Part shown: positions 23,750 through 35,726 of the stretch, piece after piece | Position numbering within the stretch: the stretch's first letter is position 1 | How the letters are laid out: each line of letters starts with the position of its first letter | IMG/VR virus record: IMGVR_UViG_3300035698_000956 | Location: 1 to 42,306 of that record | Direction: 5' to 3' (one strand) | Source of the DNA: a virus | Length of the DNA stretch: 42,306 nucleotides | Notes under the pieces: model-generated | Seen by the model: the letters and a program-made list of their open reading frames with translations, nothing else | Database searches by the model: none | Told to the model about the DNA's origin: nothing | Translations under genes and position numbers: made by a program

Positions 23750-26700
23750 ATGGACATAGATACAAACACAATAGAAGAACAAGGTGTAAGTGCGGAGCAG
23801 GGCATAGGCTCTGCTGCACTCGCCACTAATGAGTTAGATACAAGAGAATCTCATGCTCCTGTTACCCCTGAGGAGACAGTAGCACAGCAGTCCTATTCAC
23901 ATGCTCCTTTAACTCGGATGCAGGCAAATGAAGCCATGCTAGAACAGGAGTACACATATGAAGAAAAGGAACGAGTAAAGTACCTTAAGCGACTAGAGGA
24001 ACATGAGTATCAACAAGAGCAGCAAGAGAAGTTTAAGGGTGCAGCAGGTCAGGTTGCGGGAGAAGTAGCTGACAAGAGTTATCGTGCAGGAGTAGCAGGA
24101 GTACCCACAGAAGCAGAAGGAACAGCTTCTCTCGTAGGGGGTGTAGTGACTGACCCTGCCTTTTATGGTAATGTACTAGCAGAACCCTTCAAGCACCCTA
24201 TTGATACGACAGAACGTGCCTTTAGAGCTACAGGTGTAGCAATACACTCAACCCTAAAGAACGTAACAGGCTTCTTTAAGAACATAGCTGAGACTGTGGA
24301 GAAAGCTTCTTTCATAGGACGTGTGTTCAAAGAGTTCGGCGTATCGAAGAACCTAGAGTACGTTGAGAACAGGTTGAAAGCACAGCAGAAAGCTTATAAA
24401 CCTATGGATGCAGCAGAGCAGGTGTCTTCCTCTATAGGTGAGGTGCTGTTGATGTTAGATGTAGGGACTAAAGCATATAAATTAGGAGCATCTATTATTC
24501 CTTTCAGTATGGGAAGCACAGCACCACTAGCAGCTAAGATAGTCACACGGACTATAACTGCTGAGAAGACAACTAAAGCAGCCATAGCAGGACGAGCAAC
24601 TCTAGCAGCAGGACGTACAAGCATAAAGGCTTCGGTTATCAGTGCTATCGCAGCAGCTATATTTGACCCTAGCCATCCTAACGCAGCCCGTATGGTAAGG
24701 GAGCACTTCCCTGACATGGATAACTTCCTGTTTGAAGCACTAGCAGATGACAGTGATGATACAGACTGGATGAAGCGTGGTAAGAACATGGCTATTGACT
24801 TGACTATAGCGTTCCCTGTTGAGTTTGCTCTAGGTGGTCTATATGTACTGGGTAAGACACTTGGTGGTCTTAATCGTGCAGCTAAGGCTTTGCGTAAGTT
24901 AGACAAACACCAGTTAGCCAAGGCTCCTTCTAAAGTAAACCAGAAAATTGCTAAGTTTGAGAACCATGTAAGGTTAAACGAATTGCTTGACGACCTTGAC
25001 AACGTGTCTCTTAAGCCTACGAGTACAGGCAAGGTAAAGAAAATCAATGCAGTACAGCAGTCCTTCTCAGATGCCAGAGATGCTATACAGAAGCGTGTTG
25101 ATGCAGACACCGCAGCAGATGTACTAGCTGACAGCAAGCTGCCTCATAGCAGAGGTAAGCTGACTGTAGGTGAGAGTGTCACAAAGATGACACCAGAAGA
25201 AATGAAGGTATTGGCAGACAAGCTTGCTAAGTCTTTCAAGGACAACCCACATAATATCAACAGTTCCGCAGGTAAGTTATGGAACGAAGCTATACAAGAC
25301 ATGGATAAGTTCAGGAAGAACCTACCTGCCCTGTCTGATGCGGATAAGCACGCATCTAACAAGAAGTTTGTCCAAGAGATAATGAAACGCTTTCAGGACA
25401 TAGACATTGCAAGCAAGATAGTAACAGAGTTAGATAGGCAGTCGCTCTTTGGTTGGGTGTATAGTCACTCAGTAGAAGGGTTTAACAAGCTGATTGGTAA
25501 TGCAAACAAGCTTAAGCTTCTTACGTCTGACAGACTACCTACACCTCCTGGGCAGTTACGCCTACCCTTACACCCTAAGTTTGGTATGGGTAAGTGGCTG
25601 TTCGATAGGAAGACAGTACAAGCTATGTACGAGCAGAAGCAGATTGAAGGTGTGGTTATTGACTACATCAAAACTGTGTATAACATCACAGATATAAATG
25701 GCTTGGACGACCTCGTGAAAGCCACAGGCAAACCTCTTTCCGACATAATTGATGATTTAGTTAAGGCAAAGAAAGCTTTGGCTCCACAGCCGTATGACGA
25801 GTGGCTCAGAAACAATAACTTATTTGACAATGCAGAAGCCAAGGCACAGTGGGAACGACAGACAAGGACGCATCAGGCTATGATAGATAACATCGACCTG
25901 AACCTACAGCCACCTGAACGTATTGGCTACGATGCTAGTGACGTACCTGCTACACCTAAAGACGCTAAGTCAGTTGATGTAACTGATGCTGCTGATGATG
26001 TAGTAGCTAAGGCGAAGCCTGAACAACAAGACATAATAGCTGAACTAACACCTACTGAGAAAGCAGAACTCAGGAACCAGTTGTTAGGTATCACAGCAGG
26101 TGAAGACATAGGGAAACGCTTTAAGATTGGTAAGACACCTAAAGAGCTTAAGCACATAGATAAGATGAACAAGCTTAGACACAAAGTCTTGTACGCTAAG
26201 ATGGAAGAGACAAGGATAAAAGCTCTATACAACCTAGGCGTAGAGGTAGCACATCTCATCAAGAAGCAACGTGTAGAGATAAATCACTCAGTGGGATACA
26301 ATAAGCACTTGACTAGCACTAAGAAGTACCATACGCTTAACGAGATGAGCAAGAAGACTGATGAAGTACTTGAAGAAGTACATCAAGTAGGCACGAAGGA
26401 AGACGTGATAGAAGTAGGTAACGAGGTACATAATGCTGTTACTGACAGGTGGGCTAAGAACTTTATAACGAATGACTTGGATAGTCTCACACGTACAGTG
26501 AAGACAGACACCTTTGTACCTAATAATAAGGAGAGTCTTATCTCTACCTCTATGGCAGATGACTTCACCAGTGGCGTTGAACCACCTGAGAAGCTAGTAG
26601 AAATCTTTAGCGAACCACTGGATGACGAGTTCATCAACATGCTTAAGCGTCCGAAGAAGGGAGTGCTAGATGATACCGATGAGATACTCAGGCAGTCTGA

Positions 26701-29700
26701 TATAGCAGAGAAAGCTCGCATAGCTGAAGTAGGTGCTAAGGCTAAAGAATCTTACATGGCATACCTAGCAGCAAACAAAGGACTCAAGAGCTTTTGGGTT
26801 GTACCTGCATGGTTAGGGGGTACAGAAGAACAACGTGAGTACATCGCTATAGGTGGCGCACTCGCAATACTTGGAACACTTAGTGTCTATGTGATACCTA
26901 AAGTAATCAAGGGTATCGTAGCAGGTGGTAAGAAGGTTAGTAATGCACTCATGTATAAGAGCGCACTTAAGATAAGAGCAAAAGAACTAGAGACACAGTT
27001 CAACTCCTACATAAAAATCCTTACTGATGTAGAGACAACACCTGCGATGCACAGAAAGACTGTAGTAGCTTTAACTACCAACGTGTATAAGCAAGCTGCT
27101 ATAGGACAAGTAGACGACCTTGCTGCTGTGATGATGGCGTTCCCTAACCCTGAGATGAGAGAAGTGTTTAAGCGTATGTTTAATAACATAGACATCGTGA
27201 AGCAGAACTCTAAGAGTTTCAGTAAGGCACGTACAACAGCAGAGAAGTTAGAGATAGGGTCAAAAGTGTACAGAGAGATGCGTAAGGAAGGAATCCTAAC
27301 ACCTCAGTCAGGAGCAGACCTTAATGCTATGGTTAATCCTAAGGTAGATGGTAAGCGCACCTATGGTACAATGACACGAGAAGAGACAGAAGCAGCAGGT
27401 CTTGAGTTCATAAAGGACAAAGCTAAGAAGGGAGTAACCAAGAAGGAACTGCGAGCAGAGATGCTACCTAAGGTACAAGAGGGTAAAGATGCTCTGGTTG
27501 CGGACACATTGCTCAACCGTATAGCAGCTAAGGAGATAGGAGAACTCGTACAGGAGCTTAACAAAGTCCCTAGAGGGTCTGATGAAGCTCATGCTTTAAT
27601 ACAGCAGATACAACGAGAGTCTTCTGCGTTAGCTCCTCACTTGTATAACAACAGTGCAGGTAACACGCTATCAGGACAGGCAACAGACTTCACAGCTTAC
27701 ACGAAGACCGATAAGTTCAATGACATCTATGGGTATGCAGCGCAGCTAAACGGTAAGCAAGGGGAAGAATCTCTCTTTGCCTTAACCAAGATATTCGAGA
27801 CAGTAGGCAAAGACCCTAAGAACCTATGGGCAGCTATCAAGTCATTCCCTGCAAAGGTGTTTGACAAGTATGTTCAGTACATGTATTTCTCTATGCTTAG
27901 TAACCCTGTATCACAGGGAGCTAACATAGCAGGTGGTGTATTACAGACAGCATGGCACGCAGCAGCTTTGAAGATGGCAGGTGTAGGCAACGTAAGGTTA
28001 GCACTTGAATCACAAGCTTTCAACAAAGCTATCATGAATGGGTTCAAAGACTTGTGGAGAGGACTAAGGCGTAAAGGTAAGAGTGCAGGCTACAGCAATG
28101 CAGAGAAGTCTTTCTATACGAATGGCTCTACGACCTTACCTTGGAACAAGTTGATGAGGACAGGCAAGCAAGGAGAAGACTTAAGGAACACCTTCACCGA
28201 GCTAATGAAGCAGCCTAATGGTGTAGGTAAAGCTTACGGGCTAATCGCTGAATCTCTTGACCTTGGACTCACAGTACCTTCACGCTATCTCAACTACTTT
28301 GATGAGATGGTTGTAGGTGTGAATAAGGTCGGACGTACTGAGCAGACGATTATTAGGAAGGGTTGGGAGAACACAGCTATAGAGATGGGTATTAAGTACA
28401 AAGGCTCAGTGCTAGAGGGTTCGCCTATATGGATGAAGTATTACTACGAGGAGATAGCTAAAGGTGTGAACCTGCTGACGAAACAGGACACAGACAAGAT
28501 ACTTAACTTCACAGCAGTACAGACATTCAAAGACCCTCTCGACCAAGAATCTGTTATGGGATGGTTACTTAAGGGTACTAACTCAGACAGTCTGTTTGTT
28601 AAATCTCTTGCAATACATGCCTTCCCATTCAGAGGTGTAAGTACACGTATCAGTCTAGCAGGCGGAGCTAACACTCCTATCATTGGTAGGTTACCTGTGT
28701 TCAAGAACTACAAGGCACATCAAGGACTCAAGGCTGCAATAGACCCTAGAGTACAAGTAATGCAGAAACGTATGGGATTAGCTATAACATCTACAGCCTT
28801 GATGTACGGACTGACTTTCATGTCACAAGATGACAACCCTAATGACTTAAACTTTTCACCTCAGTGGACAGATACACAATACACATTAAGTGGTGGTAAG
28901 CTAGATACGATAACAAACATGTGGAGCATGGGTGCAGCGATGGGACAGTTCATTAGGAGAGCAGGTACGCTATGGGACGACTATGAAGACGTTGGTGCAT
29001 GGCAGACAGCAGTAGAAGCTACAAAGGCTATAGGCGACATATTCTCACAGCTCTACATTAAGAAGAGTATGATGGAAGGAATAGGTATGCTTGCAGCAGC
29101 AGGAACAGGACGCACAAAGCTTGACCCTTTCTTCGAGAGATGGGCAGCTACGTACATACCTGCTATTATGTCTACGATTACTCAGATATATGAGAACCCT
29201 GCTAACAAGGCTACCATCGAGTTCTTCGACAAGGCTCGTAGAAAACTGTGGTGGACTAATGATGAGCTAGGGGATATGTCAGATGTATTCTCAGGAGAAC
29301 CTCTACACGACAGCAGGATGGCTGTGCTGTGGAACTCACTGATACCTATTAGGTACTCGTCTAGGACTGTAACACCTACAACAATAGAAGTAGCAAAGCA
29401 GGGGTTCACAAGACGAGCTGTAGCTAGTAAGTTAAAGAAGTTACACTTTGGTGTTTTAGGTGAAACCTTCGGTGGTACACCATCAGGTAAGACATATAGC
29501 ATCATGGTATCTAACTTCGGTAAGATATTCCATAGGGGTGCTACTGAGCTGTTTAAGGATAAGAAGCTAAACTACTTCGCATCTACTACAGTACGTAAGA
29601 GACATCTCATACAGAATGAGATAGACTTAGCTACTGAGGTGGTAGTAGCATACGCTAAGAAGCAGACAGAGGTACTTGACTCAGCAAAGGTAGAAGTATC

Positions 29701-29896
29701 TGCCTTCGTTAATTCTATGCGTAAGCGACTGTCACAGCAGAGAGCAAGAAAGGAAAGGGAAGCAGCAGGGTTTGGTGGCGACACAGAGGACGCACCACCA
29801 CGTAAAGGCTTCCAACGGATTAACCTTGACTTCAATGAGCCTTCACAACGTGGAAGGACGAAGGACAAGAGCTTTAGTAAACCAGTAAATAGATAG
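23750..29896 (+). CDS. Large internal virion (core) protein, T7 gp16-like, 2048 residues
   Basis: By position this corresponds to T7 gp16 (1318 residues), the core protein ejected into the cell with the DNA, but it is about half as long again. I see no lytic transglycosylase motif at the N terminus, where T7 gp16 has one. The protein is mostly helical with extra disordered-looking spans (about residues 560-640 and 725-780). A strong hydrophobic segment lies near residues 1030-1055 (AIGGALAILGTLSVYVIPKV). The C-terminal third has YMYFSMLSNPVSQGANI, ARRKLWWTNDELGD and a basic Arg-rich end. Long size alone is not evidence of a second enzyme; none is recognised. Confidence 0.85.
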   Translation: MDIDTNTIEEQGVSAEQGIGSAALATNELDTRESHAPVTPEETVAQQSYSHAPLTRMQANEAMLEQEYTYEEKERVKYLKRLEEHEYQQEQQEKFKGAAGQVAGEVADKSYRAGVAGVPTEAEGTASLVGGVVTDPAFYGNVLAEPFKHPIDTTERAFRATGVAIHSTLKNVTGFFKNIAETVEKASFIGRVFKEFGVSKNLEYVENRLKAQQKAYKPMDAAEQVSSSIGEVLLMLDVGTKAYKLGASIIPFSMGSTAPLAAKIVTRTITAEKTTKAAIAGRATLAAGRTSIKASVISAIAAAIFDPSHPNAARMVREHFPDMDNFLFEALADDSDDTDWMKRGKNMAIDLTIAFPVEFALGGLYVLGKTLGGLNRAAKALRKLDKHQLAKAPSKVNQKIAKFENHVRLNELLDDLDNVSLKPTSTGKVKKINAVQQSFSDARDAIQKRVDADTAADVLADSKLPHSRGKLTVGESVTKMTPEEMKVLADKLAKSFKDNPHNINSSAGKLWNEAIQDMDKFRKNLPALSDADKHASNKKFVQEIMKRFQDIDIASKIVTELDRQSLFGWVYSHSVEGFNKLIGNANKLKLLTSDRLPTPPGQLRLPLHPKFGMGKWLFDRKTVQAMYEQKQIEGVVIDYIKTVYNITDINGLDDLVKATGKPLSDIIDDLVKAKKALAPQPYDEWLRNNNLFDNAEAKAQWERQTRTHQAMIDNIDLNLQPPERIGYDASDVPATPKDAKSVDVTDAADDVVAKAKPEQQDIIAELTPTEKAELRNQLLGITAGEDIGKRFKIGKTPKELKHIDKMNKLRHKVLYAKMEETRIKALYNLGVEVAHLIKKQRVEINHSVGYNKHLTSTKKYHTLNEMSKKTDEVLEEVHQVGTKEDVIEVGNEVHNAVTDRWAKNFITNDLDSLTRTVKTDTFVPNNKESLISTSMADDFTSGVEPPEKLVEIFSEPLDDEFINMLKRPKKGVLDDTDEILRQSDIAEKARIAEVGAKAKESYMAYLAANKGLKSFWVVPAWLGGTEEQREYIAIGGALAILGTLSVYVIPKVIKGIVAGGKKVSNALMYKSALKIRAKELETQFNSYIKILTDVETTPAMHRKTVVALTTNVYKQAAIGQVDDLAAVMMAFPNPEMREVFKRMFNNIDIVKQNSKSFSKARTTAEKLEIGSKVYREMRKEGILTPQSGADLNAMVNPKVDGKRTYGTMTREETEAAGLEFIKDKAKKGVTKKELRAEMLPKVQEGKDALVADTLLNRIAAKEIGELVQELNKVPRGSDEAHALIQQIQRESSALAPHLYNNSAGNTLSGQATDFTAYTKTDKFNDIYGYAAQLNGKQGEESLFALTKIFETVGKDPKNLWAAIKSFPAKVFDKYVQYMYFSMLSNPVSQGANIAGGVLQTAWHAAALKMAGVGNVRLALESQAFNKAIMNGFKDLWRGLRRKGKSAGYSNAEKSFYTNGSTTLPWNKLMRTGKQGEDLRNTFTELMKQPNGVGKAYGLIAESLDLGLTVPSRYLNYFDEMVVGVNKVGRTEQTIIRKGWENTAIEMGIKYKGSVLEGSPIWMKYYYEEIAKGVNLLTKQDTDKILNFTAVQTFKDPLDQESVMGWLLKGTNSDSLFVKSLAIHAFPFRGVSTRISLAGGANTPIIGRLPVFKNYKAHQGLKAAIDPRVQVMQKRMGLAITSTALMYGLTFMSQDDNPNDLNFSPQWTDTQYTLSGGKLDTITNMWSMGAAMGQFIRRAGTLWDDYEDVGAWQTAVEATKAIGDIFSQLYIKKSMMEGIGMLAAAGTGRTKLDPFFERWAATYIPAIMSTITQIYENPANKATIEFFDKARRKLWWTNDELGDMSDVFSGEPLHDSRMAVLWNSLIPIRYSSRTVTPTTIEVAKQGFTRRAVASKLKKLHFGVLGETFGGTPSGKTYSIMVSNFGKIFHRGATELFKDKKLNYFASTTVRKRHLIQNEIDLATEVVVAYAKKQTEVLDSAKVEVSAFVNSMRKRLSQQRARKEREAAGFGGDTEDAPPRKGFQRINLDFNEPSQRGRTKDKSFSKPVNR

Positions 29897-29912
29897 GTAA
29901 AGGGAGAGAAGC

Positions 29913-30419
29913 ATGATTATCGCAAATAAGAAGAGTGAGTTTTACGAGGACTACGTTGATGAACCAGAAATACATGATGATGACGTGTTCATGCACGAGG
30001 TAGTAGCACAGCTTATGAAAGATGAAGGCTTCTCTCCCAAAGCATATTGGGACATAAAGCATTACAGCATAGGCTTTGGTACACAAGCAGCAGACCAGTA
30101 TGAAACGATAACAAAAGGAGAAGCTATGATTAGATTAAACACAGCAGCTAGTGTAGCCTATGAGGACATCAAACGAATATTCGACAATGACTTTACAGGC
30201 ATCAGTTCTGCCCGACTCAACGTACTAGTCAACATGAGGTACAACTTGGGAGCGACAGGATTCCGAGGGTTCAAGAAGTTGATTAAAGCGGTCGAAGATA
30301 GAGACTGGGTTAGGGCAGGACGTGAAGCTTTAGATAGTAAGTGGTATACGCAGGTAGGCAAGAGAGCGCAGTACATCGTGTGTGTCTTGGAAACAAGTAA
30401 TGCACCAACGGAGGACTAG
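29913..30419 (+). CDS. Endolysin, T4-type lysozyme (glycoside hydrolase 24)
   Basis: A 168-residue muramidase expected to cut peptidoglycan at lysis. The active-site region MKDEGFSPKAYWDIKHYSIG lines up with T4 lysozyme: E38 for E11 and D47 for D20 (same spacing). S52 falls near the T26 position. NVLVNMRYNLGATGFRGF and DSKWYTQVGKRAQ match later family motifs. There is no signal peptide or membrane anchor, so it needs a holin. T7 itself uses an amidase (gp3.5) placed among replication genes, so this is a different lysis enzyme in a late position. GGGAGAG precedes ATG 29913. Confidence 0.9.
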   Translation: MIIANKKSEFYEDYVDEPEIHDDDVFMHEVVAQLMKDEGFSPKAYWDIKHYSIGFGTQAADQYETITKGEAMIRLNTAASVAYEDIKRIFDNDFTGISSARLNVLVNMRYNLGATGFRGFKKLIKAVEDRDWVRAGREALDSKWYTQVGKRAQYIVCVLETSNAPTED

Positions 30420-32860
<2,441 letters not shown>

Positions 32861-32861
<1 letters not shown>

Positions 32862-33241
32862 TGAGCGAATCAGAGATAAGCTTCTTAACGAACTTAGTGA
32901 CGTCAAATGCAGAGCATATAGGAGACGCTATAGCAGCCATTAACAAGCAGGCGGTGAACGTAGCAGAACAGGGTATCCACATCAAGAACTTGCTCAAGAT
33001 AGTGGATAGCTGCCCTGAACATAAGAGCGAGGTAAGTAAGCTACACGAGGAAGTAGGTTTACTTAAGAAGGATATTAAGGGCATACTAGAAACGTACAGA
33101 GGATTCAAGCGCTCTGTTTGGGCGTTCCTACTGGCAGTAATAGTGGCAGCAGTAACAGGATGGTTTAGTAACCCTAACATGTTTAAGACAACTGTAGCAC
33201 CTATGAAGAACAAGGTGCGTGCAGCAGCAGTAAAGCCTTAG
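32861..33241 (+). CDS. Coiled-coil, single-membrane-span protein (XhlA-like; holin or spanin candidate)
   Basis: A 126-residue protein. Residues 1-75 are helical and heptad-like (SKLHEEVGLLKKDIKGILE), followed by one membrane span (VWAFLLAVIVAAVTGWF) and a short basic tail ending RAAAVKP. The layout resembles hemolysin XhlA-type lysis helpers, though the tail after the span is longer. Its start overlaps the tail fibre stop (TAATG). Lysozyme lies one gene upstream, so a lysis role fits. It could instead be an inner-membrane spanin partner, but no outer-membrane lipoprotein partner was found nearby. Confidence 0.7.
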
Positions 33242-33254
33242 GAGGGCTAGAAGT

Positions 33255-35375
33255 ATGGAAGATTTTACAGTAACGAAAGAACCCTTTAGTGGGCGGGTCG
33301 TAACGACAGTTCCTAGTGGGATAACACTGCCAAACCAAGGCACGTCAGTTAAGTCAACAGACGAGAGTTCTGGTGACGTATTGACAGCTAATGGGTCTGG
33401 TGGGTCTACATGGGAGACACCTGCGGCGGGGGTGTCACCTGCTAGTACGGTAACAATAGCTGCGGCAGGTGGGGATTACACTTCAATACAGGCAGCTCTA
33501 ACAGCTAATGCTGTAGCAGGCACGCTGTTCCTAGTGTACCCAGGCACGTACGCTGATGACACTATTGTGTTCACAGCTAACAACCAGTGTATTAAGAATA
33601 TAGGCTGTTCGCCAAAAGGAGTATTGGTAACCAAGGCTACAGGTATCGTAGACTATGGTGCATTCACAGGGTGTGTGATAGATAACATCAAGATGGTTAT
33701 GACACTAGCAGCTAACGCTGTAGACACAACTGTCACTGGTACGGGTAGCTGTAACTTTAAGTTCTGTCATACCGAGTGTATCGTTAGCGGTACTAACTCG
33801 GATGCAAGTGGCGGTGCTACGTGTTTCAGAGGTACAGGGACTAACAAGATAGTTGAAGGTAGTGTAGTATACACTAACACAGCTAACAGAGGTTCTAAAG
33901 GTAAGAAGGCTATACTGATAGAAGCAGGAAGTGCATACATAATTGATGATGTACAGATTACGTGTACAGGTAGTGGGACTAGTAGCGCACATGCTGCGAT
34001 ACGGGACAACTCAAATGGTACGCTATTGATTGATAAGTGTACTGTTGACGTAACCGACAATGCCACCACAAAAGCCTATGGTCTGAACATAGACGATGGT
34101 TCAGGTGAGGTGGAAGTGAAGTTTAATGATGTACATGTAAGTAACTCTACAGGAGATGCAACAGCGATACGTATAGGGTCTAGCAGCTCTCTTACAGTAC
34201 GTAGTATGTACAACCACTTCGACGCAGTAGCAGGTAGTGGAACAGCTAACGTGCTTGAGATTGATGATGCTAACACCACAGCAATAAGCCACTTCGATGA
34301 CCTTGTTGGCGCAGTAGTTAACAATGGTGGTACGTATACACAGGTGAATTCTCCTAGTGATGGTGACCTCACTGTTAGTGGTTCGCTCACAGCAACTACG
34401 TTTGTAGGTGTTGACGCTCCTGTGTTTGCTACTACGTCAGGTGTAACGTCCAACGAGGATGGTACGTATGCAACTGACGACTTCGTGTTTGGTTCACCTA
34501 CACTAGAAGACGCAGGGAACGCAGACCACGACAACAGAATGTTCTTCGATAAGAGCAAAGGAGCATTCCGTGCAGGTACGGAAACAAGTACTAACTGGGA
34601 TGATGCCAACGTAGGTGCTAGCTCAGCCTGTATAGCTAGTAATGGAGGAAGTCGAGCAAGTGGTGTTGCTACCCTTGTTACTTCCTCTAATAATTGCAGA
34701 GCGCAAGGGGCGTACTCTACTGTATTAGCTTCATCAGGGAACGTTAACATAGCAGCAGGTCCTAATTCTATGATACTATCTGGTTTAGGTGGTTGCAGAA
34801 CACCTGCGTACAATGGTGTGACTATAGCATCGGGTTACGGGGAAGCTGAGGGTACTCAGTCCGTAGTTCTCACTGGCAAATGGACAAAAGTAACAGCCGA
34901 GCATGGTGTAGTAATCGGACCTCAATGTATAGGGCATCTGTTTGGTTCTATAACACATGGTTCAGGTCAGATTGCTGCTGTTGCTGATTCACAAAACTTC
35001 TCTGTGAATGTGTGTGCTGATACAACGGATGCTACACCAGAAGTTCTGTACATAGAGAATAATGTAGACAACAAGTTAATCCTCGCTGCCTCCTCATGTT
35101 GGTCGTTCTACGGACGAGCAGCAGTAACCGAGCAGTACACAGCTAACACAGCAGATATAGAAATTAAAGGGCAGATTAAGAGAGACAACGCAGGTAACAC
35201 TGCTATGGCGTACGCAGCAACAGTTACGGTGCTTAATGATGACATCACTATTGGTGGTATCACAGTAGCGGCTGACGATACTAATGAAGCGCTTCAATTC
35301 ACCTTTACTGGTAAAGCAGCTACGAATTTACATGTGACTATGAAGTTAGACGTTACGGAGGTACGATATGCTTAG
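33255..35375 (+). CDS. Beta-helix tail protein (pectate-lyase-like), probable second receptor-binding protein
   Basis: A 706-residue, Gly/Ala/Thr/Ser-rich secondary structural protein. Residues of about 75-130 (GDYTSIQAALTANAVAGTLF, LVYPGTYADD) have the standard opening of pectin-lyase-fold tail spikes, and repeated short beta strands continue to about 350. The C-terminal half (SNGGSRASGVATLVTSSNN, GYGEAEGTQSVVLTG) resembles the repeating head units of trimeric adhesins. No catalytic motif is recognised. AGGAGGGC precedes ATG 33255. It probably works beside the tail fibre, possibly in polysaccharide binding or cleavage. Confidence 0.82.
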   Translation: MEDFTVTKEPFSGRVVTTVPSGITLPNQGTSVKSTDESSGDVLTANGSGGSTWETPAAGVSPASTVTIAAAGGDYTSIQAALTANAVAGTLFLVYPGTYADDTIVFTANNQCIKNIGCSPKGVLVTKATGIVDYGAFTGCVIDNIKMVMTLAANAVDTTVTGTGSCNFKFCHTECIVSGTNSDASGGATCFRGTGTNKIVEGSVVYTNTANRGSKGKKAILIEAGSAYIIDDVQITCTGSGTSSAHAAIRDNSNGTLLIDKCTVDVTDNATTKAYGLNIDDGSGEVEVKFNDVHVSNSTGDATAIRIGSSSSLTVRSMYNHFDAVAGSGTANVLEIDDANTTAISHFDDLVGAVVNNGGTYTQVNSPSDGDLTVSGSLTATTFVGVDAPVFATTSGVTSNEDGTYATDDFVFGSPTLEDAGNADHDNRMFFDKSKGAFRAGTETSTNWDDANVGASSACIASNGGSRASGVATLVTSSNNCRAQGAYSTVLASSGNVNIAAGPNSMILSGLGGCRTPAYNGVTIASGYGEAEGTQSVVLTGKWTKVTAEHGVVIGPQCIGHLFGSITHGSGQIAAVADSQNFSVNVCADTTDATPEVLYIENNVDNKLILAASSCWSFYGRAAVTEQYTANTADIEIKGQIKRDNAGNTAMAYAATVTVLNDDITIGGITVAADDTNEALQFTFTGKAATNLHVTMKLDVTEVRYA

Positions 35376-35658
35376 TATAACATTTAAACAGGCAGCACAA
35401 GTAACAGATGGTATCATCTGCATACTTACGCAGTTCACAGAAGAAGACACCTTTCTAGGGTACAAGGAGAGCATCTTAGCTAATAGCCCTGCTTCTGTAG
35501 CAGCCTTTAGGAGTACTACGCTACCTGCATACAGGGAGAAAATGCCGACATTACTGGCTAAGGAGTATCGCAAGGTAGATGGCGAAGTAGTAGAAATCTT
35601 GCCACGGCAAGAGAAAGCTTTAGAGATACAGCCATTTGAAGTAGGTCAAGAGCTGTGA
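35368..35658 (+). CDS. Hypothetical protein after the beta-helix gene
   Basis: A 96-residue, mainly helical protein of unknown function. GGAGG precedes ATG 35368 inside the end of the beta-helix gene (8-base overlap). Tail fibre assembly chaperones often occupy this position, but I see no sequence support beyond context. Its stop overlaps the GTG start of a tiny membrane peptide (GTGA at 35655). Confidence 0.7.
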   Translation: MLSITFKQAAQVTDGIICILTQFTEEDTFLGYKESILANSPASVAAFRSTTLPAYREKMPTLLAKEYRKVDGEVVEILPRQEKALEIQPFEVGQEL

Positions 35659-35726
35659 ACGAACACATCGTAGTTATCATAGGAACAATCCTAGGCTTGA
35701 TACTATGGTGGTGGGTTGAGCGATGA
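35655..35726 (+). CDS. 23-residue single-span membrane peptide
   Basis: A tiny gene opening with GTG in a GTGA overlap with the preceding stop and ending in an ATGA overlap with the next start. The frame therefore fills the gap exactly. The product is a short polar N terminus, then HIVVIIGTILGLILWWW, then a charged end (VER). That is one membrane helix with a Trp belt and a basic/acidic tip. Four-base overlaps on both sides argue that it is translated. It could act in lysis timing, as a mini-holin or pinholin-like helper, or in superinfection exclusion. Function is not known. Confidence 0.65.
   Translation: MNEHIVVIIGTILGLILWWWVER

Noticed and set aside
24394-25137. Antisense open frame (247 codons) opposite the large core protein
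   Set aside because: No start context or domain; explained by codon bias of the real gene.
34076-34813. Long antisense open frame (245 codons) opposite the beta-helix gene
   Set aside because: It mirrors a low-complexity Thr/Ala/Gly-rich gene, lacks a ribosome site and recognisable domains, and no other - strand gene is credible in this genome.
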